A stretch of 64,000 nucleotides of DNA, taken from positions 216,169,783-216,233,782 of the forward strand of contig NC_085141.1 in assembly GCF_024139115.2 (NCBI RefSeq). Direction: 5' to 3'. Position 1 is the stretch's first letter, and the number at the start of each line of letters is the position of its first letter. The notes below the pieces were generated by a model. That model made no database searches. It worked only from the letters and a program-made list of their open reading frames with translations, and was not told the DNA's origin. The DNA is from Armigeres subalbatus. Taxonomy: Eukaryota; Arthropoda; Insecta; Diptera; Culicidae. A program made the position numbers and the translations under genes. Positions 1 through 11,202 of the stretch are shown here, piece by piece.

Positions 1-490
1 ATCGGTATTACTTCGTTGATTACGTATTGCTAATCAACCAGCATTTTGCTCAATTCACATACCTGTCTTGACGATGCTGATATTTTCACTTGTATATCTA
101 TCATTTTCCATGTTGAAACTTATTTACAACTTTTCTAGTTTGATGCACCAAAGCGGCTGTTTCAAGAGAAATATCAAATATTCGTGAGAAAACACCCATT
201 TGTGTTTACGCACGGTCGTTACTTCGAACAAATCCAATTCGTCTGAATGATTTCCCATCTGATTTTACTGTCAGTAAAAATGAGCATCACTTCGTTCGAA
301 AGAGCATTCGAACGTAAACAAAATGGTGAAATTTTAACGATCGCGATTCGCTCTTCTCACTCGATGTTTCATCAATATTCAAGCGTATACAAAAATACGG
401 AATATCTCAAGCAAAATCAGTTGCTTTGTACTTACCGCAGACGTTAATAAACAATGAGATGCCGAATGAATTAATCAACACAAACAAATT

Positions 491-685
491 TTAGATTTTG
501 TAGCAGAATCTTTTCACAACACATTGATGATCTCCCGCCTTTTGACAGCGACCCATCACTCTACCTTCATCGAATAAAACTTGATCGACAATTGATGTTA
601 CGGCGTGTTTGCCACCGGAGGCGCTCTTATCACTCAATTTCTTTTTTCGTCCTCGTAATTTTGCGCCACGCTTAAATTTGTTCAT
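491..685 (-). CDS. small lysine-rich ORF, unrecognised
   Basis: A 64-codon open frame with a basic N-terminal part (MNKFKRGAKLRGRKKK) and several cysteines near its end. It lies just downstream of COQ5 on the same strand. Codon use looks plausible and it could be the only or last exon of a small nuclear or ribosomal-type protein, but I do not recognise the family. It may be chance. Confidence 0.22.
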   Translation of the reverse strand: MNKFKRGAKLRGRKKKLSDKSASGGKHAVTSIVDQVLFDEGRVMGRCQKAGDHQCVVKRFCYKI

Positions 686-762
686 TCAAATTTCTATATT
701 GAAGATCAAACACTAATCATGAACAATGAAATTTCAGTTTTTTTTTCTTTTGGATTTGAGAT

Positions 763-1957
763 TTATAATTTAAACCAGAATGCATTGCACATACTCCAAA
801 TGTTAGATCTTCATATTGAACGGACTTGAAACTATCCTGAATCATTGCTTTGAACTCCTCTTGCTTTGGGAATTTTCGTATGCTTTCCACCAAATACTGG
901 TATGGTTGCCATTGATTAGGCAGATTTGACATAGGAATTACTTGAAAGAGTACTGGTCGTAAATCCTGCAGGATAAATCGAAAACAATATTTTATTTAAT
1001 ATATTTAATATAATCGATCTTTCCTTGCTATCTTGATTCATATTTAAAATCAATAATCAGTTTAGAAGTAAGACACCACTTCAGGTAATTCTGAATAAAA
1101 ATAGTATCTGTTTGAAAATCGGGTAGCAAAAATTACAAAAAAACATTCCTCTACTTACCATCTCAAATAGTCGTTGGAAACATGACTGAATTCAAGGCAA
1201 AGAAATCGTCCTCCTGGTTTAAGTACCCGATAAGCTTAGAAAGCACTACATAATAGCCAACATACTACATTAGTAATCTATGATAGTGTTTAATTTATTG
1301 TTTATTACCTTATCAATGTGCGTAACATTACGAATTCCGAACGCGATTGTATAGGCAGTGTATGAGTTATCGGCAAAAGGCAATTTTTCGGCATTGGCGC
1401 AGACCCAATCGATTGTACAGTTTCTAGGTTTTATGTCTAATCTGCGAAACACAAATATTGTTATTCTTACATTTAATTGTCTGAAAACTAAGTTGATATT
1501 GTAACACATTTTTACCTTTTGTATCGCTCTTTACCAACATCCAGCATGTTTTGATTGATATCCGAAACTGTTACGTGATTGGTAACTTGATCCTCCGGCG
1601 GTTGATTGTTCAGGTATTTAAGATAACGGAAAGCAATATCGCCGGTCCCGCCGCCATATCCAACAATCGATTACCACCGCCAATTGGCGCTGCGTTCCAT
1701 GAATATGTCCTTCCACAAGCGATGGACCCGAAGGACATTGCATCGTTCATCAGGTCGTAGAGGAGGCCACTTGTTCGAATACTTTGTGTACTTTTGCCAT
1801 TTCTCATTTCCGCCACGGTTTCGTAACCGAAATGGGTGGTGCCAGATTCATCTGGCTTCGATGTTGTGCAGTAACATGCTGTGGATGATCTGAGAGGGAT
1901 AATCCGAAGCAATCTACGCATATACTGGACTAGATACCACACAGCACTATTCAACAA
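763..1957 (-). pseudogene. COQ5: COQ5 (2-methoxy-6-polyprenyl-1,4-benzoquinol methylase), frame-disrupted
   Basis: COQ5 is the mitochondrial SAM-dependent C-methyltransferase of ubiquinone synthesis. Four exons are readable on the minus strand: 1957-1516 (basic N-terminus compatible with a transit peptide, HFGYETV, then YDLMNDAMSFG, HRLWKDIF and the SAM motif region), 1441-1309 ([40 protein letters not shown]), 1245-1159 (RVLKPGGRFLCLEFSHVS) and 965 to about 763 ([33 protein letters not shown]). Splice sites are good: donors GTAAAA, GTAATA and GTAAGT, acceptors CGCAG, GTAG and GCAG. Exon 2 is clean. Exons 1, 3 and 4 each need frame changes to follow the conserved protein: at least four in exon 1 and several in exon 4. 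Nearly all look like single-base losses in short runs of one base, with few substitutions. It is either a young pseudogene or a real gene carrying sequence errors. Family identity is secure; integrity is not. Confidence 0.82.
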
Positions 1958-3360
1958 TCACTATTGCACTTGTGCGGAACAAGGAACTACTCAGGATAAG
2001 TTAATGGGCGACAAAATTCAGAGACACACATAAATAAAACAAAAATGTGAAATACGAACCGTCAAAAACAGCTGGCTATCGATGATCGATTCTGGCTGCG
2101 TACCACCTAACATTAGCCCTGTTTAATGCACCCAAAACTGAAAGCATGCTCTCTTGTGGAGAAGTCTCGCGTAACATATGATTACGGCTTATAAACCAAA
2201 ACCATGATTTTTCATTTTCTAGCATAAACGATTGCTTTGTAAATTATTCTTCATCGTAGGTAAAACTCCGTACTTAATATCTCTTAAGAAACACATTTAT
2301 TGCTATTTTGAGTGAACGTCTCATGAACCATTTGCACCTTAGTGGTTTTTAAGTCCTTTGTTGGCGCCCTTAACTACCATGCGGAATGTTTGCTTTGGTT
2401 TTTAGGCCGTTCACTTTACATTGTTTATTTAGAAAAACTAGCTTCAAGTTATTTCAAAATGTATATTCTTACTAGGTTTTTGATATATCGCATAGCAGAA
2501 CTACTCTGGCTAACAAATCTAAACAAATCCGATGATGTTACTAGCTTTGAGCAAACGGCTTAAAAACCAGACGTGTTGCCGGTAATGCGAGTAAACGGCG
2601 CAATTTTTGTTTTAGCTGAAATTTTGTAGATTTCGAATGGTTTTTCAATTAATTTTAATCTGCTGTTATAATATAACCATTTACGTATTGTATTGAGATG
2701 GTTTTGGCCATGAAATGAGTTTCAAATTCAATAAATGAATTAAATTAGTCATAGAAAACTTGAACCTCATTTTTCTCGGTTCAGCATTGTTGGTTTTTCG
2801 GCCGTAATCATATGTTGCTCGAGAAGTATTTATCAGCCCGGCGGCATCCCTATCTCACACAATAGGTTTGTTTTGCAGCCAACATTGTGCGATCGTATCC
2901 CACTGACAGTTTTGTATCCTAATGAGAATCAAATGTGATGTTTGTAAACAAAACACATACTATCAAGAATTTTACCATTGACGAATACATAGACCGAAAT
3001 GTCCGGTACAAAGCCATCAGAAAATCGGGCACCATGTCTTCTTCTTTATTTTGAAGAAAATACCCCTCGTGGGTGACGAATTACATTATACATATAAATA
3101 TTTTACGAGCGCTGACTTACCCCTCTTGACGTTTTGACAGTTTGTCTGTTTGTTTTTCTCCCTCACCTTGCGACGTCGTTTCGGTTTTGCATCGTGCATC
3201 ACGGAGAAAATCGAAAAAGATAATAATAATATAACGTTAATGAGGCTTTCTGTTTGACGCGAGATTTGACGGCAACCGGAGAAGGCAATCCGCTGAAGCA
3301 GGCCACGAACATTGGGAGTCATTTTTTTTCTGCTCGGCTACGCAGTGTGCAAATTGAACA
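1958..3360. other. intergenic, no gene assigned
   Basis: I see no convincing coding sequence. A 78-codon minus-strand frame at 3322-3086 begins with a presequence-like stretch (MTPNVRGLLQRIAFSGCRQ) but has no supporting downstream exon that I could place. This interval probably holds the COQ5 upstream region and 5' ends of flanking transcripts. Confidence 0.4.
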
Positions 3361-3363
3361 ACA

Positions 3364-3648
3364 ACAATGGTAATATTTTTCTTCAATAAATTCTTCCCTA
3401 AACTGACAATTATCTTCTTTCGTTTGCCATTTCAGGTTCGGAACAATGCAACCAGCGAAAAACATTTCGCCAGGAATCTCTACTTCAATTCGAATCGATT
3501 GGACGATTGCCCTCGAGGAGGAAGAAAATCAGCGTCCAAGAGAATTAAAGGCCAGTCTGATAGTAGTCGCAGCTCTACAAAGTGGAAGCAGTATTTCCCT
3601 GATGGTGTATGGCGGTTGAATGCGGGGACAGTTCTGAGGAGGTGCTAA
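3364..3648 (+). other. exon-like pair split by a short intron, unrecognised
   Basis: A short leader ends ATG followed by GTAATA (3370). A T-rich tract ending TTTCAG follows at about 3435, and an open stretch continues to 3648. This has the geometry of a 60-70 bp insect intron. Two frames are open after the junction: one continuing from the upstream ATG, and one starting at an internal ATG at 3446 with an acidic run (ALEEEENQRP). Neither matches a family I recognise, and both end without a clear domain. It could be a 5' fragment of a broken gene. Confidence 0.25.
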
Positions 3649-3961
3649 AATCGATTCATCACTGCTGCATCCTTTTGTACGGTATATATAATCTGATATA
3701 AATATCACCACAAAGTGACTTTATCAATACAGTGTATATTTATAAATAAATGTGGAAGATTTGGAAAATTTAATAGGTATTTACTAGAGGCCTGAAACTA
3801 ACTAAAACTAACATTTCTGCTGAATATATTGTTTTTAAGCTTCGTTAAATTAAACTGAAAATAATCTTTTAAAAGGCTTAATTCAATTCAAATTAATCAT
3901 TCACAGCTTATTGCCGAATTATGCATCACAAAGAGTGGATAGTGAATGATCGTTAACATCC

Positions 3962-4618
3962 TTGGGTGGAAGACCGTTTTGCGGCCGTGGAGGATTCCGC
4001 GGACGTGGTGGTTTCCGTGGCGGTTTACATCGTGATGGCCCACCGCACCACGGGGACAATGATGAATGGCGTCGATCAGGAGCCGATGGCGAATATGATT
4101 TACGTCGTCGTTCTGGATCACGTGAACCAGGAATCGATAGATCTCGCTCCCGTTCACCGAGGCGACGCAGTCCGGCTGATTCTGATTCGTCTTCTTGTAG
4201 GAAAGGCATGTTATCGAATGCAAGAACGTTATCAGAAGAAGATGTGCAGAAGCGCATATCGACGTCATCGTCGCACGCAATCTTCCTCGGCCTGCCGGGA
4301 TCGACGTCATCGGTGGCATCGTCGGATGATGCCAGTGTTCAGACGCGTCCACTGCGTAATCTCGTGTCCTACCTGAAGCAGAAAGAAGCGGCCGGCGTTA
4401 TTTCCTTGTTCAATAAAGAAACGGAAGCAACCGGTGTGCTCTACTCATTCCCGCCATGCGATTTTTCGACAGAATTGTTGAAACGAACATGTCACAACCT
4501 CACTGAAGGAAGACCATCTGGTAATCGTGGTGGTCCGAGGAGGTGCCTTCTTTCTGGTATTGCAGCAACTAGTCCATATTGGCACAGCATACAACATGGC
4601 TGGTCTAAAATTTGTTTG
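3962..4618 (+). pseudogene. nito: spenito/RBM15-like fragment: RS linker plus partial SPOC domain
   Basis: The 219-codon frame starts with RGG repeats (RGGFRGRGGFRGG) and an RS-rich stretch (RSRSRSPRRRSP). It then enters the spenito region DVQKRISTSSSHAIFLGLPGS and the SPOC segment PLRNLVSYLKQKEAAGVISLF..TGVLYSFPPCDFS. Spenito is the fly RBM15, an adaptor of the m6A writer complex; SPOC binds phospho-peptides. The three N-terminal RRMs are absent. The step from ARTLSE to EDVQKR omits the first part of the SPOC domain. At about 4506 a one-base shift moves the conserved EDHLVIVVVRGG tail out of frame. No introns are seen, which suits a decayed retrocopy fragment. A partial genomic duplicate is possible. 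Family identity is inferred from these motifs. Confidence 0.7.
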
Positions 4619-6109
4619 TAAATCAAAAGTTTGTTCTTAAGACAAAGTTTTGATTTTCTGTTTATAAGTGGATCTTAATATATTTGTTACATTTGGCTTG
4701 AAGGCCTTCAATGTGATTTTTAAAGTTAATTTTTGATCTAGCAGAAGTCCTAAATATTTAGAATTCTGATAGTTTACCTGCAGTGAGCGATCTGGAAAAT
4801 AATTTTGGATCAGTTTAATAGCTGGTTGGTTGTTTGCTCATTGTTTGTTGATTGCTTCATTGTTGGTTGATTGATTGGTTATTTAGTTGATTGGTTACTT
4901 GATTGGTTGGTTGGTTGATTGTTGGTTGGTAGAATGATTAATTGGTTGGTTGCTGCTTGATTTGTTAGTTGGTAGAACTGTTGAATGGTTGGTTGCTTCA
5001 CAGTTGGTTGGTTGCTTGATTGGTTGGTTATTTGGTTGATTGGTTGTTTGACTGGTTGATTGATTGGTTGGTCGGCTGGTTAGTTGATTAGTTGTTTTGT
5101 TGGTTGCTTGAATGGCTGATTGTTTGGTTGCTTGATTGGTTGATTGGTAGCTTGCTGGAATGGTTGATTAGTTAATTATTCAGTTGATTGATTGCTTGAT
5201 TGGTTGGTTGATTAGTTGATTGCTTGATTAGTTGGTTGGTTGATTGTTGGTCGGCTGCTTGATGGGTTGATTAGTTGTTTTGTTGATTGCTTGATTGGTA
5301 GATTAGTTGGTTGGTTGCTTGATTTGTTAGTTGGTAGAATGATTGATTGATTGGTTGGTTGCTGCTTGATTTGTTAGTTGGTAGAACTGTTGAATGGTTG
5401 GTTGATTGATTGTTGGTCGGCTGGTTAGTTGATTAGTTGTTTTGTTGGTTTCTTGGTTGATTGGTTAATAAGTTGATTGCTAGGTTGCTTGATTGGTTAG
5501 TTATTTGGTTGATGGGTTGGTTGGTTGCTGCTTGATTTGTTAGTTGGTAGAATGGTTGATTGGATGGTTGCTTCATTGTTGGTTGATTGATTGATTGGTT
5601 GGTAATTTGGTTGATTGGTTGCTTGACTGGTTGATTGTTTGGTTGCTTGATTGGCTGGTCGGCTGGTTATTGATATGTTGTTTTGTTCGTTGCTTCAATG
5701 GTTGCTTGGTTGGTTGATTAGTTGATTCGTTGCTTGGTTGATTGGTAGCTTGCTTGAATGGCTGATTGCTGGATTAGCCAATTAAGCAACCAATCAACTA
5801 AATAAACAACCAAGCAACCAACAAACAATGAAGCAATCAACCAACCAATTAAGCAACCAGCCAACTATCAAGGAACCAACTAATCAACAGTTCTACCAAC
5901 TAACTAATCAAGCATAACCAACCAATCAATCAATCAATCAACTGATCAACCAATCAAGAAACCAAAAAAAAACAACTAATCAACCAATTGATTGTTGGTT
6001 GGTTGCCAATCCAACCAACCAATCAGGCTATTTGATTGATTGGTTGCTTGCCTGGTTGATTGATTGGTTGGTCGGCTGGTTAGTTGATACTGTTTTGTTC
6101 AACCGTTCA

Positions 6110-6212
6110 AGACGAGTTTAGGACTCTCCATTTAATTCCACCAATTATTTTGACATCTTTGCAGACGCGTATTTCGACCACAACTGTGTCTCGTACTTGA
6201 CTCGACTGTTTT
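6110..6212. repeat. short fragment of dispersed 'CGTACTTGACTCGAC' repeat
   Basis: Unique-looking sequence inside the minisatellite shares blocks with 7308-7545 (attccacca, cgtatttcgacc, tgtctcgtacttgactcgac). It is a diverged, single-arm copy of the same dispersed element. Confidence 0.6.
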
Positions 6213-7307
6213 GTTGCTTGCTTGATTAGTTCGTAGGTTGGATAATTGATTGGTTGATTGGTAGATTGCTTGATTGGACGGTTGATTGATTTGTTGGTTA
6301 TTTGGTTGACCGGTTGATTGGTTGCTGCTGATTTGTTAGTTGGTAGAATGGTTGATTGGTTGGTTGGTTGCTTGATTGTTGATTGGTTCTTCATCTTACC
6401 AACTAATCAGGTTATTTGGTTGATTGGTTGCTTGACTGGTTGATTGATTAGTTGCTTGATTGGTTGGTCGGCTGGTTAGTTCATATGTTGTTTTGTTGGT
6501 TGCTTCAATGGTTGCTTGGTTGATAATTAGTTGGTTGGTTGCTTGATTGCTTGGTTGATTGGTAGCTTGCCTGAATGGCTGATTGCCGGATTAGTTGGTT
6601 GGGTGGTTATTTGGTTGATTGTTTGCTTTACTGGTTGATTGAATGGTTGGTCGGCTGGTTAGTTGATTAGTTGGTTGCTTATTTGGTTGATTAGCTTGTT
6701 GGTTGATTGGTTGATTAGTTAGTTGGTTGATTGGTAGCTTGCTTAATTGGTTGGTTGCTGGATTAGTTGATTGATTGGTGGTTGGTTACTTATTTGGTTG
6801 CTTTACTTGATTGATTGGTTGTGGTTATTTAGTTGATTGGTTCCTTATTGGTTGGTCGTTTCGTTAATTGGTAAGTTGTTTAGTTGATTGGTTAATTAGT
6901 TGGTTGGTTGCTTGATTGGTTGGTTGATTGGTAGCTTATTTGATTGGTTGGTTGCTGCTTGATTTGTCAGATGGAAGTATGGTTGATTGATTGGTTGCTT
7001 GATTGTTGGTTGGTTACTTCATTGTTGGTTGGTTGGTTGACTGGTTGATTGGTTGGTTGCTTGTTGGTTAGTAGGCTGGTTAGTTGATTAGTTGTTTTGT
7101 TGATTGCTTGGTTGATTGGTTAATAAGTTGATTGCTAGGTTGCTTGATTGGTTCGTTATTTGGTTGATGGGTTGGTTGGTTGCTGCTTGATTTGTTAGTT
7201 GGTAGAATGGTTGATTGGTTGGTTGCTTCATTGTTGGTTGATTGATTGATTGCTTGGAAATTTGGTTAATTGGTTGCTTGACTGGTTGATTGTTTGGTTG
7301 CTTGATG

Positions 7308-7545
7308 TGGAATGACGAGTTTGTACAATCCCATTGAATTCCACCACTTAATTGTATCTTGACAGATACGTATTTCGACCTCAACAGTTAGGCCGTCTTC
7401 AGTGTCTCGTACTTGACTCGACTCGTCGTCGAGTCGAGTCAAGTACGAGACACTGAAGACGGTTTTACTGTTGAGGTTGAAATACGTATCTGTCCAGATA
7501 CAATCATGTGGTGGAATTCAATGGGATTGTACAAACTCCCCAAGT
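7308..7545. repeat. near-perfect palindrome of a dispersed repeat
   Basis: Two arms of roughly 115 bp meet at gactcgactcgtcgtcgagtcgagtc (about 7413-7440). Each arm contains the same ordered blocks: fragments of 'caatcccattgaattccacca', 'gatacgtatttcgacc', 'gtcttcagtgtctcgtac'. A single-arm piece also occurs at 44943-44980. The head-to-head arrangement fits a fold-back element or two copies inserted in opposite orientation. Confidence 0.85.
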
Positions 7546-7549
7546 AACC

Positions 7550-7850
7550 ATACAGCTATATATGCGTGTAAAAAACACAGCCCTAAAAGTTGACTAAAAG
7601 TGGAAAAGGGCAATTATAAGACCGAATTAATGGTTCATTACTTTGACATGTTGGAATAAAGTATCAGTAATGCATTGCTGCATTCGTAATGCTGATCTAG
7701 AGTATATCGTTTCTGACAGTTGATAAATAAATGCAACTTCACATCATTAAAACTGATCTAATGCAATTAGCATTTAGCATGCCGATTTGTGATTGACATA
7801 TGTGCAATATAATAGTGCTTAGTGTTTCTTGGGTCGTCTTATGACAAGGG
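7550..7850. other. unique spacer inside the minisatellite
   Basis: About 300 bp of non-repetitive AT-rich sequence between the GT-rich and AC-rich blocks. No gene is evident. Confidence 0.6.
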
Positions 7851-9130
7851 AAACCAATCAAGCAATTAATCATTTAAGCAAGATACCAGTGAACTAACCA
7901 ACCAATAAACCAATCAAGCAACCAACCATTCAAGCAAGTTACCAATCAAGCAACCAATCAATAAAGTAACCAATTATCCAATCAAATAACTAATTAACCA
8001 GCAAATCAACCAAACAACAAACGAATCAAGTAACCAACTAACCAATCAAACAAACAATCATTCTAACCCACTTCCAAATAATCATGCAACCATTAACCAA
8101 TCTACCAATCAACCAACCAACCATTCAAGCAAGCTACCAATCAACTTCCAACCAATCAAGCAATTAAACATTTAACCAACTAACAAATCAACTAATCAAT
8201 CAATCAACCAACCAGCTAATCAACCAATCAAGCAACCAAAAAACAAATAATCAACTAACCAGCAAACCAAAAAACCAAGCAACCAATAAATCAACCATTT
8301 AAGCAAGCTACCAAATAACTAACCAACCAATAAAACAATTAGGCATTCAAGCGAGCTACCAACCAACCATTCAACCAACTAACAAATCAACCAACCAACC
8401 ATTCAAACAACCTACCAACCCACCAGCCTGTCAACCAACCAATGAAACAAAAAAATAATCAAACATCCTACTAATCAATCAAGTAACCCAATCAACTTTT
8501 CAAGCAACCAACATGAAAACCATTCAAGCAAACAACAAAACAATAAATCAACCATTCAAGCAAGCTACCAATAAACTAAATTAGGCAACCATCCTATTAA
8601 ACAACCATCCTATCAAGCATCTTACCAATCAACCAAGCAACCAATCATTCAACCATTCAAGCAAGCTACCAATCAATTAAAAAATAAATCAAGCAACCAA
8701 TTAACCTATCAAGCAACTAACCAACCAATTAGGCAACCAACCAATCAAACAACTAACCAATCAAGCAAACAATCATTCAAGACCACTTCCAATCAATCAA
8801 GCAACCATTAACCAATCAAGCAACTAACAAAACAAGCTATCAATCAACCAACTAACTCAAGCAAATAATCATTTCACCAACTAACAAATCAATCAATCAA
8901 CCAACCAACTAACCAATTAACCATTCAAGCAACCAACAAAACAACTAATCAACTAACAAGCCGACCAACCAAATAACCCACCAATTAATCAAGCAGCCTA
9001 CCAATTAACCAACTAACATATCAAGCACCCAACCAGTCAACCAATCAAGGAACTCACCATTCAAGCAAGCTACGATCAATCAAGCAACCAACCAACTAAT
9101 AAAGCAATCAAGGAACTTAGCAATCAATTA

Positions 9131-11130
9131 GGCACAAACTGTGTTTCAGCAAGATTCATCTGTTTGTCAAAGCAACAGTTTTCTCTCAAAAAAAAAAGGG
9201 TTTTTCCATTTGTATTCTCAAAATGCTTTCAAAACAACAAGATGAAAGAACTTTCATTATGAGTATTTGTATTGTAAATAGGCAATTCTAAAATATACAA
9301 AAATAGTTTTGGTTTCGAAATTTATAATATGTTTTTATTTTATTCTTATAAATTAATATTAACTTAAAACGCCCGATGGCTGGCAGAAGGCACTTCCGCT
9401 GAGATCAACACTGGATGCGCTAAAATAAATCCGGAAAAGCCAACCGCAGGATAACATAAAACCGCTAGGCAAAGCGGCACCGCGTGTACTACCTTGATCT
9501 CGCTGTGTAATGCTTATTCCTTATTGTCTTGTTTGAAATGTTTTCGACTAAGCAGCTGATAGCCGGTATACGTATCTTCCATTCAACTACGATTTCCCGT
9601 AATATTCGCTGAAATAAAGAAATAAAATACTATGAAATATATATAACACTTAAATAACACTTAAATATGTTCATTTCAGTCAACACAAACTTACCGACAA
9701 GTACCATAATCGAATGCAGTTATGCGAGGCCGATGGCAAATTAACTGTAGAAGATATATACATTTGCAAACAAGCACCGGCAGATTCCGGTCTGCACCAA
9801 CAACTTGGCCACCCAGCTGAACGGTTGACCTTGGTGAAGTCATAACCGTAAAAAGAACCACCGTCGTGTACTCCCCCGCCTCCGCAGGTGTCAATGATGA
9901 TCCTACGACGGGTCAGCCGAGTGTCACCATTGGTTCATCTATGCTGCAAAGTCCGCACGGGTTGAGATACACATTGTTTTCCGTATAGATATAATTGGCC
10001 AGAATGACCACTACCATAAGTTATCATTGCGGCGTATTATTCGATCAAGCGATGCGCCAGCATATGACAGTCAATGATACGCATTCCTGTATCGCCGATG
10101 GCTTAATCAACAACAACCTCCGCCATCGATTTCCTTCTCGGTTTACTCCAGTGTTAATGCTGGAGCGGATTAATTTCGGATTCAATCAAGTGCGAGCAAC
10201 ACACATTTTGTAGTCAAATCCTTCTGAGGAATCTGCAGTTTGGTTACCAAATTTTCATTCACCTAAAGTGCTCCTCTCTTCGTCCGGTACTAGTTTGTCT
10301 CCTCATTCGTCCAGATTCGTCCTAAAAAACAACACTACAATCGAGCTGCTGTACAGACAAATAAACAAATTCAAAACCTACCTCTTTTAAATAATAACAC
10401 ACACGCAAAAAGCGGCTGTGTCCTGATAATTAGATGCAGAAGTCTTACATCCTCTTGGATGGTTCCTGTGAGCGACCAAAGATTCCAAAAGGTGAAGCAA
10501 TGAAGCTACGGCAGCAGTTAAATGTGGAGAAAATTTCTCGCCTTTTTTCTCAAACTTTCCTGGAGGGCAATCAATCACGACAGCGATCTGGTCCCCGCTT
10601 AGTTGTGAATCGTTCCGTTGTCGTTGATGTGATTCCTGATTTTTCACCAAGTCGGTTTCACCAGCTCCATCAGGAGCGTACAGCAGGACACATATTTTCA
10701 TTTCCAAAGCACTTTTGTGGAGACGACTCTGGATACGTTTCAACGTTTTGAACCCGCAGCAAATACCGGTTGAGCAAATACCTGAAACACCAAAACTATT
10801 GCAAATTATTTTTTTAAATCAGACCGTAAATTAAAACTTACTTGGTAAACATCCAAAAATGAACATGCCACTTTTCACGACCTCGTTTAAATAACCTTTA
10901 AATAAATAAAAAAGAACAACCGAAAAAGTTGTTGCTGTGCGGCACGCGAGGGAAAAACAGAAAAAACATAACAAAAACATAAACAAAAATGAAAATGACA
11001 ACTGTTGTCAAACTGACGTGGTTCGAATTGAGGGGCTTCTCAATGGTCGAGTGATTGTAATAATTGTAATCCGTCACTCCCCAGGGGTATATAGTGGTGC
11101 CCGGAAAAATGGCCACCCCTCCGCCTATGT
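9131..11130. other. no assigned gene; several short open stretches
   Basis: This interval has moderate GC and several open frames of 60-118 codons on both strands (for example 9894-9691 minus, 10743-10387 minus and 10434-10751 plus). None gives a family I recognise. A minus-strand stretch with acceptor-like TTTATTTCAG near 9610, and another ending at 9691 beside GT, may be exons of a decayed gene. Confidence 0.3.
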
Positions 11131-11202
11131 ATTCGTCAATGATTTGACTTTTATTTTAAAGAAAAATACTCACTCTTCAGTTACAAAGTACAACATTTTT
11201 AA

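Larger units (their letters stand above)
4815..9130. repeat. TTGGTTGATTG-like minisatellite with strand switches
   Basis: About 4.3 kb of degenerate short repeats built from TTGGTTGA, TTGATTGG, TTGCTTGA and TTAGTTGG words. The GT-rich strand is on top at 4815-5770, the AC-rich complement at 5770-5990, GT-rich again at 5990-7310, unique sequence at 7550-7850, then AC-rich to about 9130. Open frames rich in Asn, Gln, Pro and Thr inside it are artefacts of the repeat. The two long oppositely oriented blocks could pair. Confidence 0.95.

Noticed and set aside
3897..4352. Minus-strand frames of 151 and 112 codons opposite the spenito fragment
   Set aside because: They are antisense shadows of the RS- and RGG-coding sequence. 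The plus-strand frame has recognisable SPOC motifs.
6107..7384. Minus-strand frames rich in Asn, Gln, Pro, Thr (95 and 98 codons)
   Set aside because: They are translations of the TTGGTTGA minisatellite. The composition follows the repeat, and no start context or domain supports a gene.
4815..9130. Telomeric or centromeric satellite
   Set aside because: The words are irregular and degenerate, not a fixed-length monomer. Unique and transposon sequence interrupts the block, so an interstitial minisatellite is the simpler reading.
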